Shown here piece after piece: positions 26,099 through 34,840 of a stretch of DNA of 64,000 bases. The stretch is from Stagnimonas sp965279705. GTDB lineage: Bacteria > Pseudomonadota > Gammaproteobacteria > Nevskiales > Nevskiaceae. The stretch is from the NCBI GenBank assembly GCA_965279705.1, contig OZ257257.1:868001-932000 (forward strand). Direction: 5' to 3'. Within the stretch, counting starts at the first letter, position 1; each line of letters opens with the position of its first letter. The notes beneath the pieces were generated by a model, which had not been told where the DNA came from, ran no database searches, and was given only the letters and a program-made list of their open reading frames with translations. The position numbers and the translations under genes are program-made.

Positions 26099-26257
26099 GT
26101 GCGTTTAGCGGGTGGCTAGTTGAACAAAGGCGTTTGCGCCGTTGTGAGCAGGAGTGAGGGCAAGGCGCCCGGAGCACAGCAACCGCAGCGTGGCAGCGCC
26201 ACGTGAGGATTGCGAGCACCGCGCAACGCAGCCATCGCTTCGCGCAGCAGGCGCAAA
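26099..26257. other. mreB-mreC spacer with a distant 9-bp inverted repeat
   Basis: The 159 bases between mreB and mreC hold no open reading frame with family similarity. GTTTGCGCC at about 26130 and GGCGCAAAC at about 26250 are exact inverted copies near the two ends, so an mreB-mreC transcript could pair across the spacer. The middle is G/C-rich with a short CGTGGCAGCGCCACG hairpin. This could attenuate transcription after mreB, since MreB is usually needed in greater amount than MreC and MreD. No T-tract follows, so it is not a standard terminator. Confidence 0.3.
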
Positions 26258-27298
26258 CTAGTCGATATTGAACTTGTCGCCTTGCTGGTCAAGCATATCC
26301 AGCATCATGCCGCCACCGCGCGCCACGCAGGTCAACGGGTCGTCCGCGATGATCACCGGCAGGCCGGTTTCTTCGCTGATCAGCTTGTCGAGGTCGCGCA
26401 GCAGTGCGCCGCCACCGGTGAGCACGATGCCGCGTTCGGCGACGTCGGAACCCAGCTCCGGCGGGGTGCGTTCCAGCGCCTGCTTCACGGCCTTGACGAT
26501 GCCGGCAAGCGGCTCCTGAAGCGCATCGAGCACTTCGTTGGAGTTCATCGTGAAGTTGCGCGGCACGCCGGCGGCGAGGTGGCGGCCGACGATGTCGATT
26601 TCGTGCACTTCGTGGCTCGGGAATGCCGTGCCGATTTCCTGCTTGATGCGCTCGGCAGTGGCCTCACCGATGAGCATGTTGTACTGGCGGCGCACGTAGC
26701 TGACGATGGCCTCATCGAACTTGTCGCCACCGATGCGCACCGATTCGGCGTAGACGATGCCGTCGAGCGAAATCACCGCGACTTCGCTGGTGCCGCCGCC
26801 GATGTCGACCACCATCGAGCCACGGGCTTCGCTGATGGGAATGCCGGCACCGAGTGCGGCGGCAATGGGCTCTTCAATGACGTAGACCTTGCGGGCACCG
26901 GCGTTTTCGACCGACTCGCGGATGGCACGACGTTCCACTTGGGTTGAGCCATACGGCACGCAGACGACCACGCGGGTCATCGGGCGCATCATGTGGCGGC
27001 CCTTTTGCACCTTGCGGATGAAGTGCTGGAGCATTTTCTCCGTCACGGTGTAGTCGGCAATCACGCCATCGCGCAGCGGGCGGATGGTGGTTATGTTGCT
27101 GGGCGTGCGACCCAACATGCGCTTGGCGTCGATGCCGACGGCTTCGATCTTCTTCGCGCCGCGCGAATCGAGGCGGATGGCGACGACCGAGGGCTCGTTG
27201 AGAACGATGCCTTCGTCGCGGACGTAGACGAGGGTGTTGGCGGTGCCAAGGTCAATGGAAAGATCGTTGACGAACAGGCGACTGATGGCTTCTAGCAT
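26258..27298 (-). CDS. mreB: Rod shape-determining actin-like protein MreB
   Basis: The cytoplasmic actin homologue that guides lateral wall synthesis, 346 residues. ATP-binding motifs are SIDLGTANTLVYV (phosphate 1), VVDIGGGTSEVAVISL (phosphate 2) and IVLTGGGALLRDLD (adenosine). ATG 27298 (MLEAISRLF) gives the normal N-terminal amphipathic membrane-binding start. The longer frame to 27418 runs into the gatC promoter region. First gene of the leftward shape block; divergent from gatC across 155 bases. Confidence 0.98.
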   Translation of the reverse strand: MLEAISRLFVNDLSIDLGTANTLVYVRDEGIVLNEPSVVAIRLDSRGAKKIEAVGIDAKRMLGRTPSNITTIRPLRDGVIADYTVTEKMLQHFIRKVQKGRHMMRPMTRVVVCVPYGSTQVERRAIRESVENAGARKVYVIEEPIAAALGAGIPISEARGSMVVDIGGGTSEVAVISLDGIVYAESVRIGGDKFDEAIVSYVRRQYNMLIGEATAERIKQEIGTAFPSHEVHEIDIVGRHLAAGVPRNFTMNSNEVLDALQEPLAGIVKAVKQALERTPPELGSDVAERGIVLTGGGALLRDLDKLISEETGLPVIIADDPLTCVARGGGMMLDMLDQQGDKFNID

Positions 27299-27453
27299 CG
27301 ACACAAAGAATCCAGAAAGTGATGACGAATACGGGGCGGAGAAGCACGCTCGGAGCGGGTCGGCAGTTGCGTTTGATGTGCAGCGAACCGCGGCACCGAC
27401 TAAGATTGTGCAGCGCACATCTTACGTCATTTCAGCCGCAATCTCCCCCGAAT

Positions 27454-27741
27454 ATGAGCCTTTCTCCCGAACAGGTGCAGCAGGTCGCGCACCTTGCGCG
27501 ACTTGAATTAAAGCCTGAAAAAACCGCCCTTTACGCCCAGCAGCTGTCCAATATTCTGGCGATGGTCGATCAGCTTACCGCCGTTGACACCACCGGCGTC
27601 ACACCCATGGCCCACCCCCTGGAGCTGACCCAGCGCCTGCGCGCGGACGTGGTCAGCGAGCCGAACCGCCGTGATGTCTATCAGGCCCATGCGCCTAGCG
27701 TGGACTCCGGTCTGTTTCTGGTGCCGAAGGTGATTGAATGA
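27454..27741 (+). CDS. gatC: Asp/Glu-tRNA amidotransferase subunit C
   Basis: The small stabilising subunit of the GatCAB amidotransferase, 95 residues. Family pattern: VQQVAHLARLELKPEK, LSNILAMVDQL, GVTPMAHPLELTQRLRADVV and GLFLVPKVIE. ATG 27454 is the family start; the longer frame from 27319 has no similarity. The stop overlaps the gatA start (ATGA). GatCAB converts misacylated Glu-tRNA(Gln) or Asp-tRNA(Asn) to the correct amide form. Confidence 0.97.
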   Translation: MSLSPEQVQQVAHLARLELKPEKTALYAQQLSNILAMVDQLTAVDTTGVTPMAHPLELTQRLRADVVSEPNRRDVYQAHAPSVDSGLFLVPKVIE

Positions 27742-29207
27742 ACCTGCACGAGCTTTCCCTCACGGCTATGGCCGAAGGTTTGGCCGCCAGGAAGTTCTCC
27801 TCGCGCGAGCTGACCCAGCACTATCTGGACCGCATCGCCCGGTTCGATCCGCAGCTCAACAGCTACGTCACGCTCACTGCGCATGGCGCACTCGATGCCG
27901 CCGACGTGGCCGATACGCGCCGCGCCAAGGGCGAGGTCGCGGGCCTGCTGGCCGGCATCCCCATCGCGCAGAAAGACATTTTCTGCACCGAAGGTGTGCG
28001 CACCGCCTGCGGTAGCAAGATGCTCGACAAGTTCGTGGCCCCCTACAACGCCACCATCGTCCGCAAGCTGCACGCCGACGCCGGCATGGTGATGCTGGGC
28101 AAGCTCAACATGGACGAGTTCGCGATGGGCTCGTCGAACGAGACCAGTTTCTACGGACCCGTTAAAAATCCCTGGGATGTCACCCGTGTGCCCGGTGGTT
28201 CGTCCGGTGGTTCGGTGGCTTGCGTCGCGGCAGGCCTCGCACCGGTCGCCACAGCGACCGATACCGGTGGCTCCATCCGCCAGCCTGCCGCCTTCACCAA
28301 TCTCACCGGCATCAAGCCCACCTATGGCCGCGTGTCGCGCTACGGGATGATTGCGTTCGCCAGCTCGCTCGACCAGGCGGGCGTCGTCGCTCGCTCGACC
28401 GAAGACGCTGCACTCATCCTGCAAACCATGTCTGGTTTCGATCCACTGGATTCAACCAGCATCGACCGTCCCGTCGATGACCTCGTCGGGGGCTTAAGCA
28501 AGTCCATCAAGGGCCTGAAGATCGGCCTGCCGAAGGAATACTTTGCCGAGGGCATGTCCGCTGGCGTGCGCGCCTGTGTTGATGGTGCCATTGCACAGCT
28601 GAAAGCCTTGGGCGCTGAAGTGATTGATATCAGCCTGCCCAACGCGCCGCTGTCGGTGCCCACCTATTACGTCGTCGCGCCCGCCGAGGCCAGCAGCAAC
28701 CTTGCGCGCATGGACGGTGTGCGCTTTGGCCACCGCAGCACCGAGGCCAAAAACCTCGAAGAGCTTTACAAGAAATCGCGCGGTGAAGGTTTTGGTAGCG
28801 AAGTGCAGCGCCGCATCATGATCGGCACCTACGTGCTGAGCCACGGCTATTACGATGCCTATTACCTGCAGGCACAGAAGGTGCGAAATCTCATTTATCA
28901 GGACTTCAAGCGCGCCTACGAGATCGTCGATGTGATCTTGGCACCCACCACCACGGGCACCGCCTTCAAGTTCGGCGAGAACTCGGATGACCCGGTGGCG
29001 ATGTATCTCAACGACATCTACACCATCGCCGCCAACCTGGCGGGCATCCCGGCCATGAGCTTGCCTTGCGGCTTCAGCGAGGGTCTGCCGGTGGGCTTCC
29101 AGCTCATGGGCAATTACTTCGACGAAGCGCAGCTGCTCAATGTCGCGCACCAGTATCAGCAGGCGACCGACTTTCACACCCAGTGGCCGACGGAGTTCGC
29201 GAAATGA
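27738..29207 (+). CDS. gatA: Asp/Glu-tRNA amidotransferase subunit A
   Basis: The glutaminase subunit of GatCAB, 489 residues, of the amidase signature family. The Ser-cisSer-Lys triad is Lys79 (GIPIAQKDIF), Ser155 (PGGSSGGSV) and Ser179 (TDTGGSIRQPA). It releases ammonia from glutamine, which is channelled to GatB. It overlaps gatC and gatB by four bases each, so subunit synthesis is coupled. Confidence 0.98.
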   Translation: MNLHELSLTAMAEGLAARKFSSRELTQHYLDRIARFDPQLNSYVTLTAHGALDAADVADTRRAKGEVAGLLAGIPIAQKDIFCTEGVRTACGSKMLDKFVAPYNATIVRKLHADAGMVMLGKLNMDEFAMGSSNETSFYGPVKNPWDVTRVPGGSSGGSVACVAAGLAPVATATDTGGSIRQPAAFTNLTGIKPTYGRVSRYGMIAFASSLDQAGVVARSTEDAALILQTMSGFDPLDSTSIDRPVDDLVGGLSKSIKGLKIGLPKEYFAEGMSAGVRACVDGAIAQLKALGAEVIDISLPNAPLSVPTYYVVAPAEASSNLARMDGVRFGHRSTEAKNLEELYKKSRGEGFGSEVQRRIMIGTYVLSHGYYDAYYLQAQKVRNLIYQDFKRAYEIVDVILAPTTTGTAFKFGENSDDPVAMYLNDIYTIAANLAGIPAMSLPCGFSEGLPVGFQLMGNYFDEAQLLNVAHQYQQATDFHTQWPTEFAK

Positions 29208-30667
29208 GCGCCTCATCCAACCTGCTGCCCTGGGAAGTCGTCATCGGTCTCGAAGTGCACTGCCAGCTGATGACGCAGACCAAGATTTTTTCCGGTGCTG
29301 CGACCGCGTACGGTGCTGAGCCGAACACGCAGGCCGATGCCGTCACACTCGGCCTGCCCGGCGTGCTACCCGTTCTTAACCAACAAGCGGTGAAGATGGC
29401 TGTGAAGTTCGGCATTGCCGTGGACGCGAAGATTGCGGAGCGCTGCGTCTTCGCCCGCAAGCACTACTTCTATCCTGATCTGCCGAAGGGTTATCAGATC
29501 AGCCAGTACGAGCTGCCGATCGTCGAACACGGCCATCTCGATATCGACGTCGAAGGGGCCAAGCCCTACACCAAGCGCATCGGCATCACCCGTGCGCATC
29601 TTGAAGAAGACGCCGGCAAGTCGCTGCACGAGGCCTATCCCGGCATGACCGGCATCGACCTCAATCGCGCCGGCACGCCGCTCATTGAGATCGTCAGCGA
29701 GCCGGACATCCGCAGCGCTGCCGAGGCGGTCGCATATCTCAAGAAGATGCACGCGCTCGTCGTCTCGCTGGGCGTTTGCGATGGCAACATGCAGGAAGGC
29801 TCGTTCCGCTGCGATGCGAATGTGAGCGTGCGCCGTGGCCCGGATGCGCCGTTTGGCACGCGCACCGAAACCAAGAACATCAACAGCTTCCGCTACGTGC
29901 AGCAGGCCATCGACTTCGAGATTGCGCGACAGATCGAAGTGCTGGAAGCCGGCGGCACGATCTATCAGGAGACGCGCCTGTTCAACCCGGACACCGGCGA
30001 GACGCGTGCGATGCGCCTGAAGGAAAACGCCAACGACTACCGCTATTTCCCCGACCCGGATCTCTTGCCGGTGATCGTGACGGCAGCCGATATCGCCGCC
30101 ATCAAGGCCGACATGCCGGAGCTGCCCACGGCGAAGAAAGCACGCTTTGAAACCCAGTACGGTTTGTCGCCCTACGACGCCAATCTGCTCACTGGCGAGA
30201 CCGCGCTGGCGCTCTACTTTGAAGAGGTAGTGAAGACCAGCGGTGCCGACGCCAAGATCTGCTCGAACTGGGTGACGGGCAATCTGCTGGCGGTGCTCAA
30301 CAAGTCCAACAAGACCATCGAGGAATCACCGATCAGCGCTGTGCAACTTGCTGGCCTGGTCGCACGTATCGCCGACAAAACCATCAGCAACAACACCGCC
30401 AAGGATGTGTTCGAGGCGATGGCGAACGGCGAAGGTTCGGCCGACGAAATCATCAAGGCCAAGGGCCTGGTGCAGATCACCGATGAGGGCGCGATCGTGA
30501 AGGCCATCGAAGAAATCATGGCGAAGAATCCCAGCCAACTCGCCGAATACCGCAGCGGCAAGGACAAGCTGTTCGGCTTCTTCGTCGGCCAGACTATGAA
30601 GGCCACCGGCGGCAAGGCAAACCCCGATGCACTCAACCGTTTGCTGAAAGAGAAATTGGCGGGCTGA
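29204..30667 (+). CDS. gatB: Asp/Glu-tRNA amidotransferase subunit B
   Basis: The tRNA-binding and kinase-amidotransferase subunit of GatCAB, 487 residues. Signatures: WEVVIGLEVHCQL, GLPGVLPVLNQQAVKMA, KHYFYPDLPKGYQISQYE, NRAGTPLIEIVSEPD, and the C-terminal YqeY-like tRNA-binding helical domain (about 335-487, SNKTIEESPISAVQLAGLV). ATG 29204 overlaps the gatA stop. The next gene starts on the last base of its stop (TGATG). Confidence 0.98.
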   Translation: MSASSNLLPWEVVIGLEVHCQLMTQTKIFSGAATAYGAEPNTQADAVTLGLPGVLPVLNQQAVKMAVKFGIAVDAKIAERCVFARKHYFYPDLPKGYQISQYELPIVEHGHLDIDVEGAKPYTKRIGITRAHLEEDAGKSLHEAYPGMTGIDLNRAGTPLIEIVSEPDIRSAAEAVAYLKKMHALVVSLGVCDGNMQEGSFRCDANVSVRRGPDAPFGTRTETKNINSFRYVQQAIDFEIARQIEVLEAGGTIYQETRLFNPDTGETRAMRLKENANDYRYFPDPDLLPVIVTAADIAAIKADMPELPTAKKARFETQYGLSPYDANLLTGETALALYFEEVVKTSGADAKICSNWVTGNLLAVLNKSNKTIEESPISAVQLAGLVARIADKTISNNTAKDVFEAMANGEGSADEIIKAKGLVQITDEGAIVKAIEEIMAKNPSQLAEYRSGKDKLFGFFVGQTMKATGGKANPDALNRLLKEKLAG

Positions 30668-31545
30668 TGGCAAACCGTCTCACGCCGTTTTTAATCGAGA
30701 ACCGCGGCGTCCGCGGCTTCGCCGTCGAGATCACTGAAGGCATCCCCGAGCTGCTGGGCTGGCGTGACTACTCGCCAGACATGCTGCGCCTGCTCGGTCA
30801 CGCGCTCGCCGCTACACCGCTGCTCGCCGCTGACATCGACAAGGATGCCCGCTTCAATCTGCAATTTCAGGGTGCGAATGGACAGGCATTGAAAATGCTG
30901 GTGGCGCAGGTCAACCAGCAGATGCAGTTGCGCGGCATGGCCAAGTGCGATGTCGGCACCGAAGGTGACTTTCAGAAGCTCATGGGTGGCGGCACGCTGG
31001 CCTGCATGCTGGAGCCCAAATCCGGCGGGGCCGATCGCTATCAAGCGATGGTCGAGATTCTGGGCGACAACTTGAGTGAGGCGCTGGAGATCTACTTCGC
31101 GCAGTCCGAGCAATTGCGTACGCGCATCTGCCTAGGTGCCTCGCCCACCAAGTTTGCGGGCTTGATGGTGCAGCGGCTGCCTGAGGGTTGCAGCGACGAT
31201 GACTGGGTGCACGTCTATCACCTGTTCCAGACTCTGGCTGAGCCCGAGCTACTGGCGGTGGATGCCGAGACCTTGCTGCGGCGTTTGTTCAATGAAGACA
31301 CCGTGCGCGTGTTCCCAGCCCGACCCATCGCGCTGCAATGCCAGTGCAGCCACGCACAGATTTCCGCGATGCTGCTGGGTCTCGGGGAGGAAGAGCTGCA
31401 ACCGGTGCTCACTGAACTGGGCCGCGTCGATGTGACCTGCGAGTTCTGCGGCAAGAACTACGGCTATCGCGAAGTGGAAGTGCGCGAGTTGTTCGCCGCC
31501 GCCAAGGTGGCCAGCGATGCCAGCGCGAGTCAGACGCTGCAATGA
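30667..31545 (+). CDS. hslO: Redox-regulated chaperone Hsp33
   Basis: Hsp33 is a cytoplasmic holdase switched on by oxidation of a zinc-bound Cys cluster. The 292-residue protein has the N-terminal domain (VRGFAVEITEGI, LKMLVAQVNQQMQLRGMAK, GDNLSEALEIYFAQSEQL) and the C-terminal redox switch CQC plus CEFC spaced as in the family. It starts on the last base of the gatB stop and its own stop overlaps the first SET gene (ATGA), placing it in the same coupled string. Confidence 0.95.
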   Translation: MANRLTPFLIENRGVRGFAVEITEGIPELLGWRDYSPDMLRLLGHALAATPLLAADIDKDARFNLQFQGANGQALKMLVAQVNQQMQLRGMAKCDVGTEGDFQKLMGGGTLACMLEPKSGGADRYQAMVEILGDNLSEALEIYFAQSEQLRTRICLGASPTKFAGLMVQRLPEGCSDDDWVHVYHLFQTLAEPELLAVDAETLLRRLFNEDTVRVFPARPIALQCQCSHAQISAMLLGLGEEELQPVLTELGRVDVTCEFCGKNYGYREVEVRELFAAAKVASDASASQTLQ

Positions 31546-32003
31546 TCCTGCCGCGCTATCGCGTGGGCGCATCCGGCATCGCCGGCGCGGGCAAAGGGTT
31601 GTTCGCCGATGAGCCGATCGTCAAGGGCCGCGTCATCATCGCGCCGGACAACGTGCACACCGTCTGGCCCGAGGCGAAGCTGCGCAGTTTCGCAAGCGAT
31701 TCCATCGAGGTGGAATCCAGCGTGCGCTGGTTCGAAGACCAGTTTTCGCTGACGCCGGAGTGGAGTGACGAATGTTTCGTCAACCACAGCTTCGTGCCGA
31801 ATGCGCTGTGGCATCTCGGCTTCATCTTTGCGTTGCGGGCGATCGCGATCGACGAAGAGATATTGATGGACTATCGCCATGTGATCGGCAGCGGTGAAGT
31901 GATGCCGTTCAAGGACGGTGTCACGGGCCGCGAGATCGTCGGCCTGCCGTGGCCGCAAGTGCTGCGCGACTCCGCACAACAACTCGTCACTGTTCTGGGC
32001 TGA
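31542..32003 (+). CDS. Stand-alone SET-domain protein 1
   Basis: A 153-residue protein that is little more than a SET domain, the fold of protein lysine methyltransferases. SET motifs visible: GIAGAGKGLFADEPIVKG at the start, DECFVNHSFVPNALW (NHS-x2-PN, SAM and pseudoknot) and ALRAIAIDEEILMDYRHV (ending in the conserved acidic-Tyr DY). The pre-SET and most post-SET elements are absent. The substrate is unknown. Its start overlaps the hslO stop by four bases and the second SET gene follows by three. Whether it is catalytically active cannot be told from sequence. Confidence 0.82.
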   Translation: MILPRYRVGASGIAGAGKGLFADEPIVKGRVIIAPDNVHTVWPEAKLRSFASDSIEVESSVRWFEDQFSLTPEWSDECFVNHSFVPNALWHLGFIFALRAIAIDEEILMDYRHVIGSGEVMPFKDGVTGREIVGLPWPQVLRDSAQQLVTVLG

Positions 32004-32006
32004 CCC

Positions 32007-32402
32007 ATGATCCTGATCCCGCATTACGTCGCCAGCAGCACCATCGCCGGTGCGGGTTTGTTCGCCGCAGTCGACATCCAGCCTGGCGAAAAAATCTATC
32101 AACTGGAAGACCGGTTTCTACTGGTCATCAGCGAGGCCGAGATCAAAGCCATGCCAGCGGCTGCGCGGGCGGCAACGGCCAAGTATTCCTATCGCGGCAA
32201 AGGCGCTGATCGTTTGCAGGGTGCGGTGTATTACTGCGCCGACGATTCGCGTTTCATGAATCACTCGGATGATCCCAATACGCGCTCGGTGCGTAATGGC
32301 GAGGTGTATGTGGCTGCACGCTTTATCGCAGCGAATACCGAAATCACCTGCGACTACGGTGAGTTCTGCGACCCCGCCGATCTCTGCTTCGACTTCGGCT
32401 GA
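32007..32402 (+). CDS. Stand-alone SET-domain protein 2
   Basis: A 131-residue SET-domain protein. The opening STIAGAGLFAAVDIQPGEKI parallels its neighbour. RFMNHSDDPNTRSV carries the NHS-x2-PN motif and FIAANTEITCDYGEFCDP carries the DY motif, followed by a short Cys-containing post-SET-like tail (CDPADLC). The domain match is closer to classical SET proteins than its neighbour. The two are probably paralogues from a tandem duplication. A terminator follows nine bases after the stop, ending the gatC-to-SET string. Confidence 0.84.
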   Translation: MILIPHYVASSTIAGAGLFAAVDIQPGEKIYQLEDRFLLVISEAEIKAMPAAARAATAKYSYRGKGADRLQGAVYYCADDSRFMNHSDDPNTRSVRNGEVYVAARFIAANTEITCDYGEFCDPADLCFDFG

Positions 32403-32410
32403 CAGACACA

Positions 32411-32444
32411 AAAAAGCCCGCCGTCTTGCGAGGGCGGGCTTTCT
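32411..32444. terminator. Intrinsic terminator between SET gene and OmpA gene
   Basis: AAAGCCCGCC (32413-32422) and GGCGGGCTTT (32433-32442) form a 10-bp stem with a ten-base loop, flanked by A-rich sequence on the left and TTTC on the right. It lies between convergent genes and can serve both. The stem core AAGCCCGC is like that of the terminator at 13081. Confidence 0.88.
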
Positions 32445-32456
32445 AAAACCAGCTGC

Positions 32457-33344
32457 TTACTTCTTCATCGGCGCGTTGGCGATGATGATTTCCACGCGGC
32501 GATTCTGCTGGCGGCCGGAAGCGGTCGCATTGTCGGCCACTGGCACATCCTTGCCCTTGCCGACGGTGGTGACACTGGCAGCCGGCACGCTTTGGCTGAC
32601 CAGATAAGCCTTCACCGCATCCGCACGCTGCTGCGAGAGCGTCATGTTGAGCGATGCCGAACCGGTGGAGTCGGTGTGGCCTTCAATCACCACGCCGCGG
32701 TCGGGATACTTGAGCATGAAGCTGGCGAGCTTGTTCAAACGTTCGGCAGCGCCCGGCTTCAAGTCCGATTTACCCGTGGCAAACAGCACGTCGCCCAAGG
32801 TCATCACCATGCCGCGGTCGGTATTTTTTGCTTCCAGATCGAGCATCTGGCGCTTCAGCTCTTCAGCTTCGGCTTTCGACTTGGCAGCATCCGCCATCGC
32901 AGCCTGTGCAGCCTGTTGCTGCTGCATGGCAGAAGCGGCAGCGGCCTCGGCCTGCGCCTTCGCAATCTCGGCTTCGCGGGTGCGGGCGTCCAGGCGGATT
33001 TCGCCGCGTTGTTCGCCAAGAGTTTTCACATTGTCTTCGGCAAGACGACGCTCAGCCTGCGCGCGGGCGATAGCGACTTTGCTTTGGGCAACGTAGACCG
33101 CCTGCTGGCCGGCGGCGGTGTCTTCAGTCGGCGTTTCGGCAACGCGAACAGCGGCTTCGGCTTCCTGGATCGCCACCGGGGCGAGCACGGCGAGCTTGGG
33201 GTCGTTTTGCAGAGTGCTCAGTTCGGCACGGGTGGCATCAGCGCCGTCCGGCTTGATCGGCGTGGCGCAGGATGCGAGCAATACCGCTGCGGAGGCAGCG
33301 CCAATCAGCGTGGCGCGCGAGAGAAAATTGGAGAGTTTGGTCAT
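32457..33344 (-). CDS. DUF4398/OmpA-family lipoprotein, copy A
   Basis: A 295-residue envelope lipoprotein. The signal peptide ends in LLASC. It continues with a DUF4398-like alpha region (about 35-110), an Ala/Glu/Gln-rich coiled coil (about 110-175) and a C-terminal OmpA peptidoglycan-binding domain (about 180-290). The last carries LGDVLFATGKSDLKPGA, VVIEGHTDSTGSASLN, LSQQRADAVKAYLVSQ and GRQQNRRVEIII. It should tether the outer membrane to peptidoglycan. It pairs with the DUF4398 lipoprotein gene 12 bases upstream, and both have close relatives at 33976-35269. Confidence 0.9.
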   Translation of the reverse strand: MTKLSNFLSRATLIGAASAAVLLASCATPIKPDGADATRAELSTLQNDPKLAVLAPVAIQEAEAAVRVAETPTEDTAAGQQAVYVAQSKVAIARAQAERRLAEDNVKTLGEQRGEIRLDARTREAEIAKAQAEAAAASAMQQQQAAQAAMADAAKSKAEAEELKRQMLDLEAKNTDRGMVMTLGDVLFATGKSDLKPGAAERLNKLASFMLKYPDRGVVIEGHTDSTGSASLNMTLSQQRADAVKAYLVSQSVPAASVTTVGKGKDVPVADNATASGRQQNRRVEIIIANAPMKK

Positions 33345-33356
33345 GGCTTATGTGCC

Positions 33357-33800
33357 TTAGTTTTTCGGGGGGGCGGGCGGTGCAGGGGGCGCGGGCAGAA
33401 TCACCGGTGCAACATTGGTGGAGTTGCGCAGCGCTTCCTGCTCGATTGCCGCATTGGCTTTCTTCATTTCTTCGATGTTGGCTTTTGCCTTGGCAGCTTC
33501 TGCCTTTGCAGTGGCAACTTCGGCATCGAGCTTCGCCTGGCCTGCCAGGCGCTCGGCAAGCTGCATGTCTTCGCGGGTCACCGCATCACGGGCGGCGGTC
33601 AGCTTCTCACGTGCGCTCTTCAATTCGGGTGAGGCGTAGTCGGCCACACGCGCTTCTTCGGCACGTTTGATCGCGTTCTCTGCGCCGGTCAGTGCGTCGG
33701 TGGGCGGCGGGGTGGATGCACAAGCCGCAAGCGCGAGCAATGACGCGGCGGCCATCGCTTTTGCGAGGCCCGTCAATGGACGGGTAGATACGTGTTTCAT
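33357..33800 (-). CDS. DUF4398 lipoprotein, copy A
   Basis: A 147-residue lipoprotein with lipobox LAAC. The mature chain is mostly alpha-helical coiled coil (AENAIKRAEEARVADYAS, LKSAREKLTAARDAVTRED, AERLAGQAKLDAEVATAKAEAAKAK), the DUF4398 pattern. It then has ALRNSTNVAPVILPAP and a Pro-rich end. Function unknown; probably partners the OmpA-domain lipoprotein encoded just downstream. Separated by 175 bases, with no gene, from copy B upstream, so it may have its own promoter. Confidence 0.85.
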   Translation of the reverse strand: MKHVSTRPLTGLAKAMAAASLLALAACASTPPPTDALTGAENAIKRAEEARVADYASPELKSAREKLTAARDAVTREDMQLAERLAGQAKLDAEVATAKAEAAKAKANIEEMKKANAAIEQEALRNSTNVAPVILPAPPAPPAPPKN

Positions 33801-33975
33801 AAGTTCTCCAAGGGATGGGTTGCTACAACGCGTTCATTTCGGCCTAAGCCCATGAATCGGCCATGAACTCCCACATCGCTTTGTGCGCTGCCGCCCATTT
33901 GCGCCCTTGGAGTGAATCGGCAACCTTGTTATCGCCCTCCGAAAGCCGTCAATCCATCACCGCAACACGCACCAT

Positions 33976-34836
33976 TCAAGGCGCATTGCTGATGACGATC
34001 TCGACGCGGCGATTCTGCTGCCGCCCCTCGGGTGTTGAGTTGTCCGCCACCGGGCTTTGCTTGCCACGACCCACTGTGGTCATGCGTTCGGAATCCACAC
34101 TCTGGATGATGAGATAGACCTTCACCGCTTCAGCGCGACGCTGCGACAACAGTAGGTTGTTTTCATCGGTGCCTTGCGAATCGGTATGGCCCTCGATCAG
34201 TAGCGTGCGATCGACATAGGCGTGCATGAAGGCCGCTAACTTATCGAGGCGCTCGGCAGCACCTGGCTGCAAGTCTGATTTGCCGACCGCGAACAACACA
34301 TCGCCCAGCGTCATCACCATGCCGCGATCGGTGGCTTTGGCCTGCAGGTCATCCATCTGGCGACGCAACTCGCTGTTCATCGCCCGCGCATTGGCGGCCT
34401 CCAGCAGCGCGGCGCGTGTGGCTTGCTGCTGGGTGAGTGCAGCCGCCGTTGCCGCCTCGGCCTGCCCACGTACGATCTCCAGTTCACGGCTCTGCGCCTC
34501 CTGCAGGATCGCCTCGCGCTGCTGGTTGAGCTGTAGCAGTTCAGCCTCGGCCACGCGCCGCTCGGCATCGGCGCGGGCGATGTCGATCTTGCGATAGGCG
34601 ACGTGCACCGCATGCTGACCACCGGCCAGATCACGGGTGGGCACTTCGGCTGCCTGCACCGCCAGTTCGGCATCGAGCAGTGCGGCGGGCACCTGCGGTG
34701 CCAGCACCGGATCCTCCTTGAGGATGAGTAGACCATTGCGCGCCTGATCGGCACCATCGGGCTTGAGCGGCGCGGCACAGCCGCACAGCAGCACTGCGGC
34801 GAGAGCCGCAATGGAAAGAGAGTGAAGGCGGGACAT
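33976..34836 (-). CDS. DUF4398/OmpA-family lipoprotein, copy B
   Basis: A 286-residue lipoprotein with lipobox LLCGC. Architecture is the same as copy A: DUF4398-like helix region, long coiled coil, and OmpA domain with LGDVLFAVGKSDLQPGA, LLIEGHTDSQGTDENN and GRQQNRRVEIVI. Many blocks are near identical to copy A (TDRGMVMTLGDVLFA, LKPDGAD). The ATG at 34836 gives the proper signal peptide; the longer frame to 34902 overlaps the upstream gene. It starts four bases after the DUF4398 copy B gene. Confidence 0.9.
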   Translation of the reverse strand: MSRLHSLSIAALAAVLLCGCAAPLKPDGADQARNGLLILKEDPVLAPQVPAALLDAELAVQAAEVPTRDLAGGQHAVHVAYRKIDIARADAERRVAEAELLQLNQQREAILQEAQSRELEIVRGQAEAATAAALTQQQATRAALLEAANARAMNSELRRQMDDLQAKATDRGMVMTLGDVLFAVGKSDLQPGAAERLDKLAAFMHAYVDRTLLIEGHTDSQGTDENNLLLSQRRAEAVKVYLIIQSVDSERMTTVGRGKQSPVADNSTPEGRQQNRRVEIVISNAP

Positions 34837-34840
34837 GGCT

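Noticed and set aside
33801..33975. Promoter for the DUF4398 copy A module
   Set aside because: A minus-strand TTGACG followed by GATAAC was seen, but the spacing of about 13 bases is too short to call.
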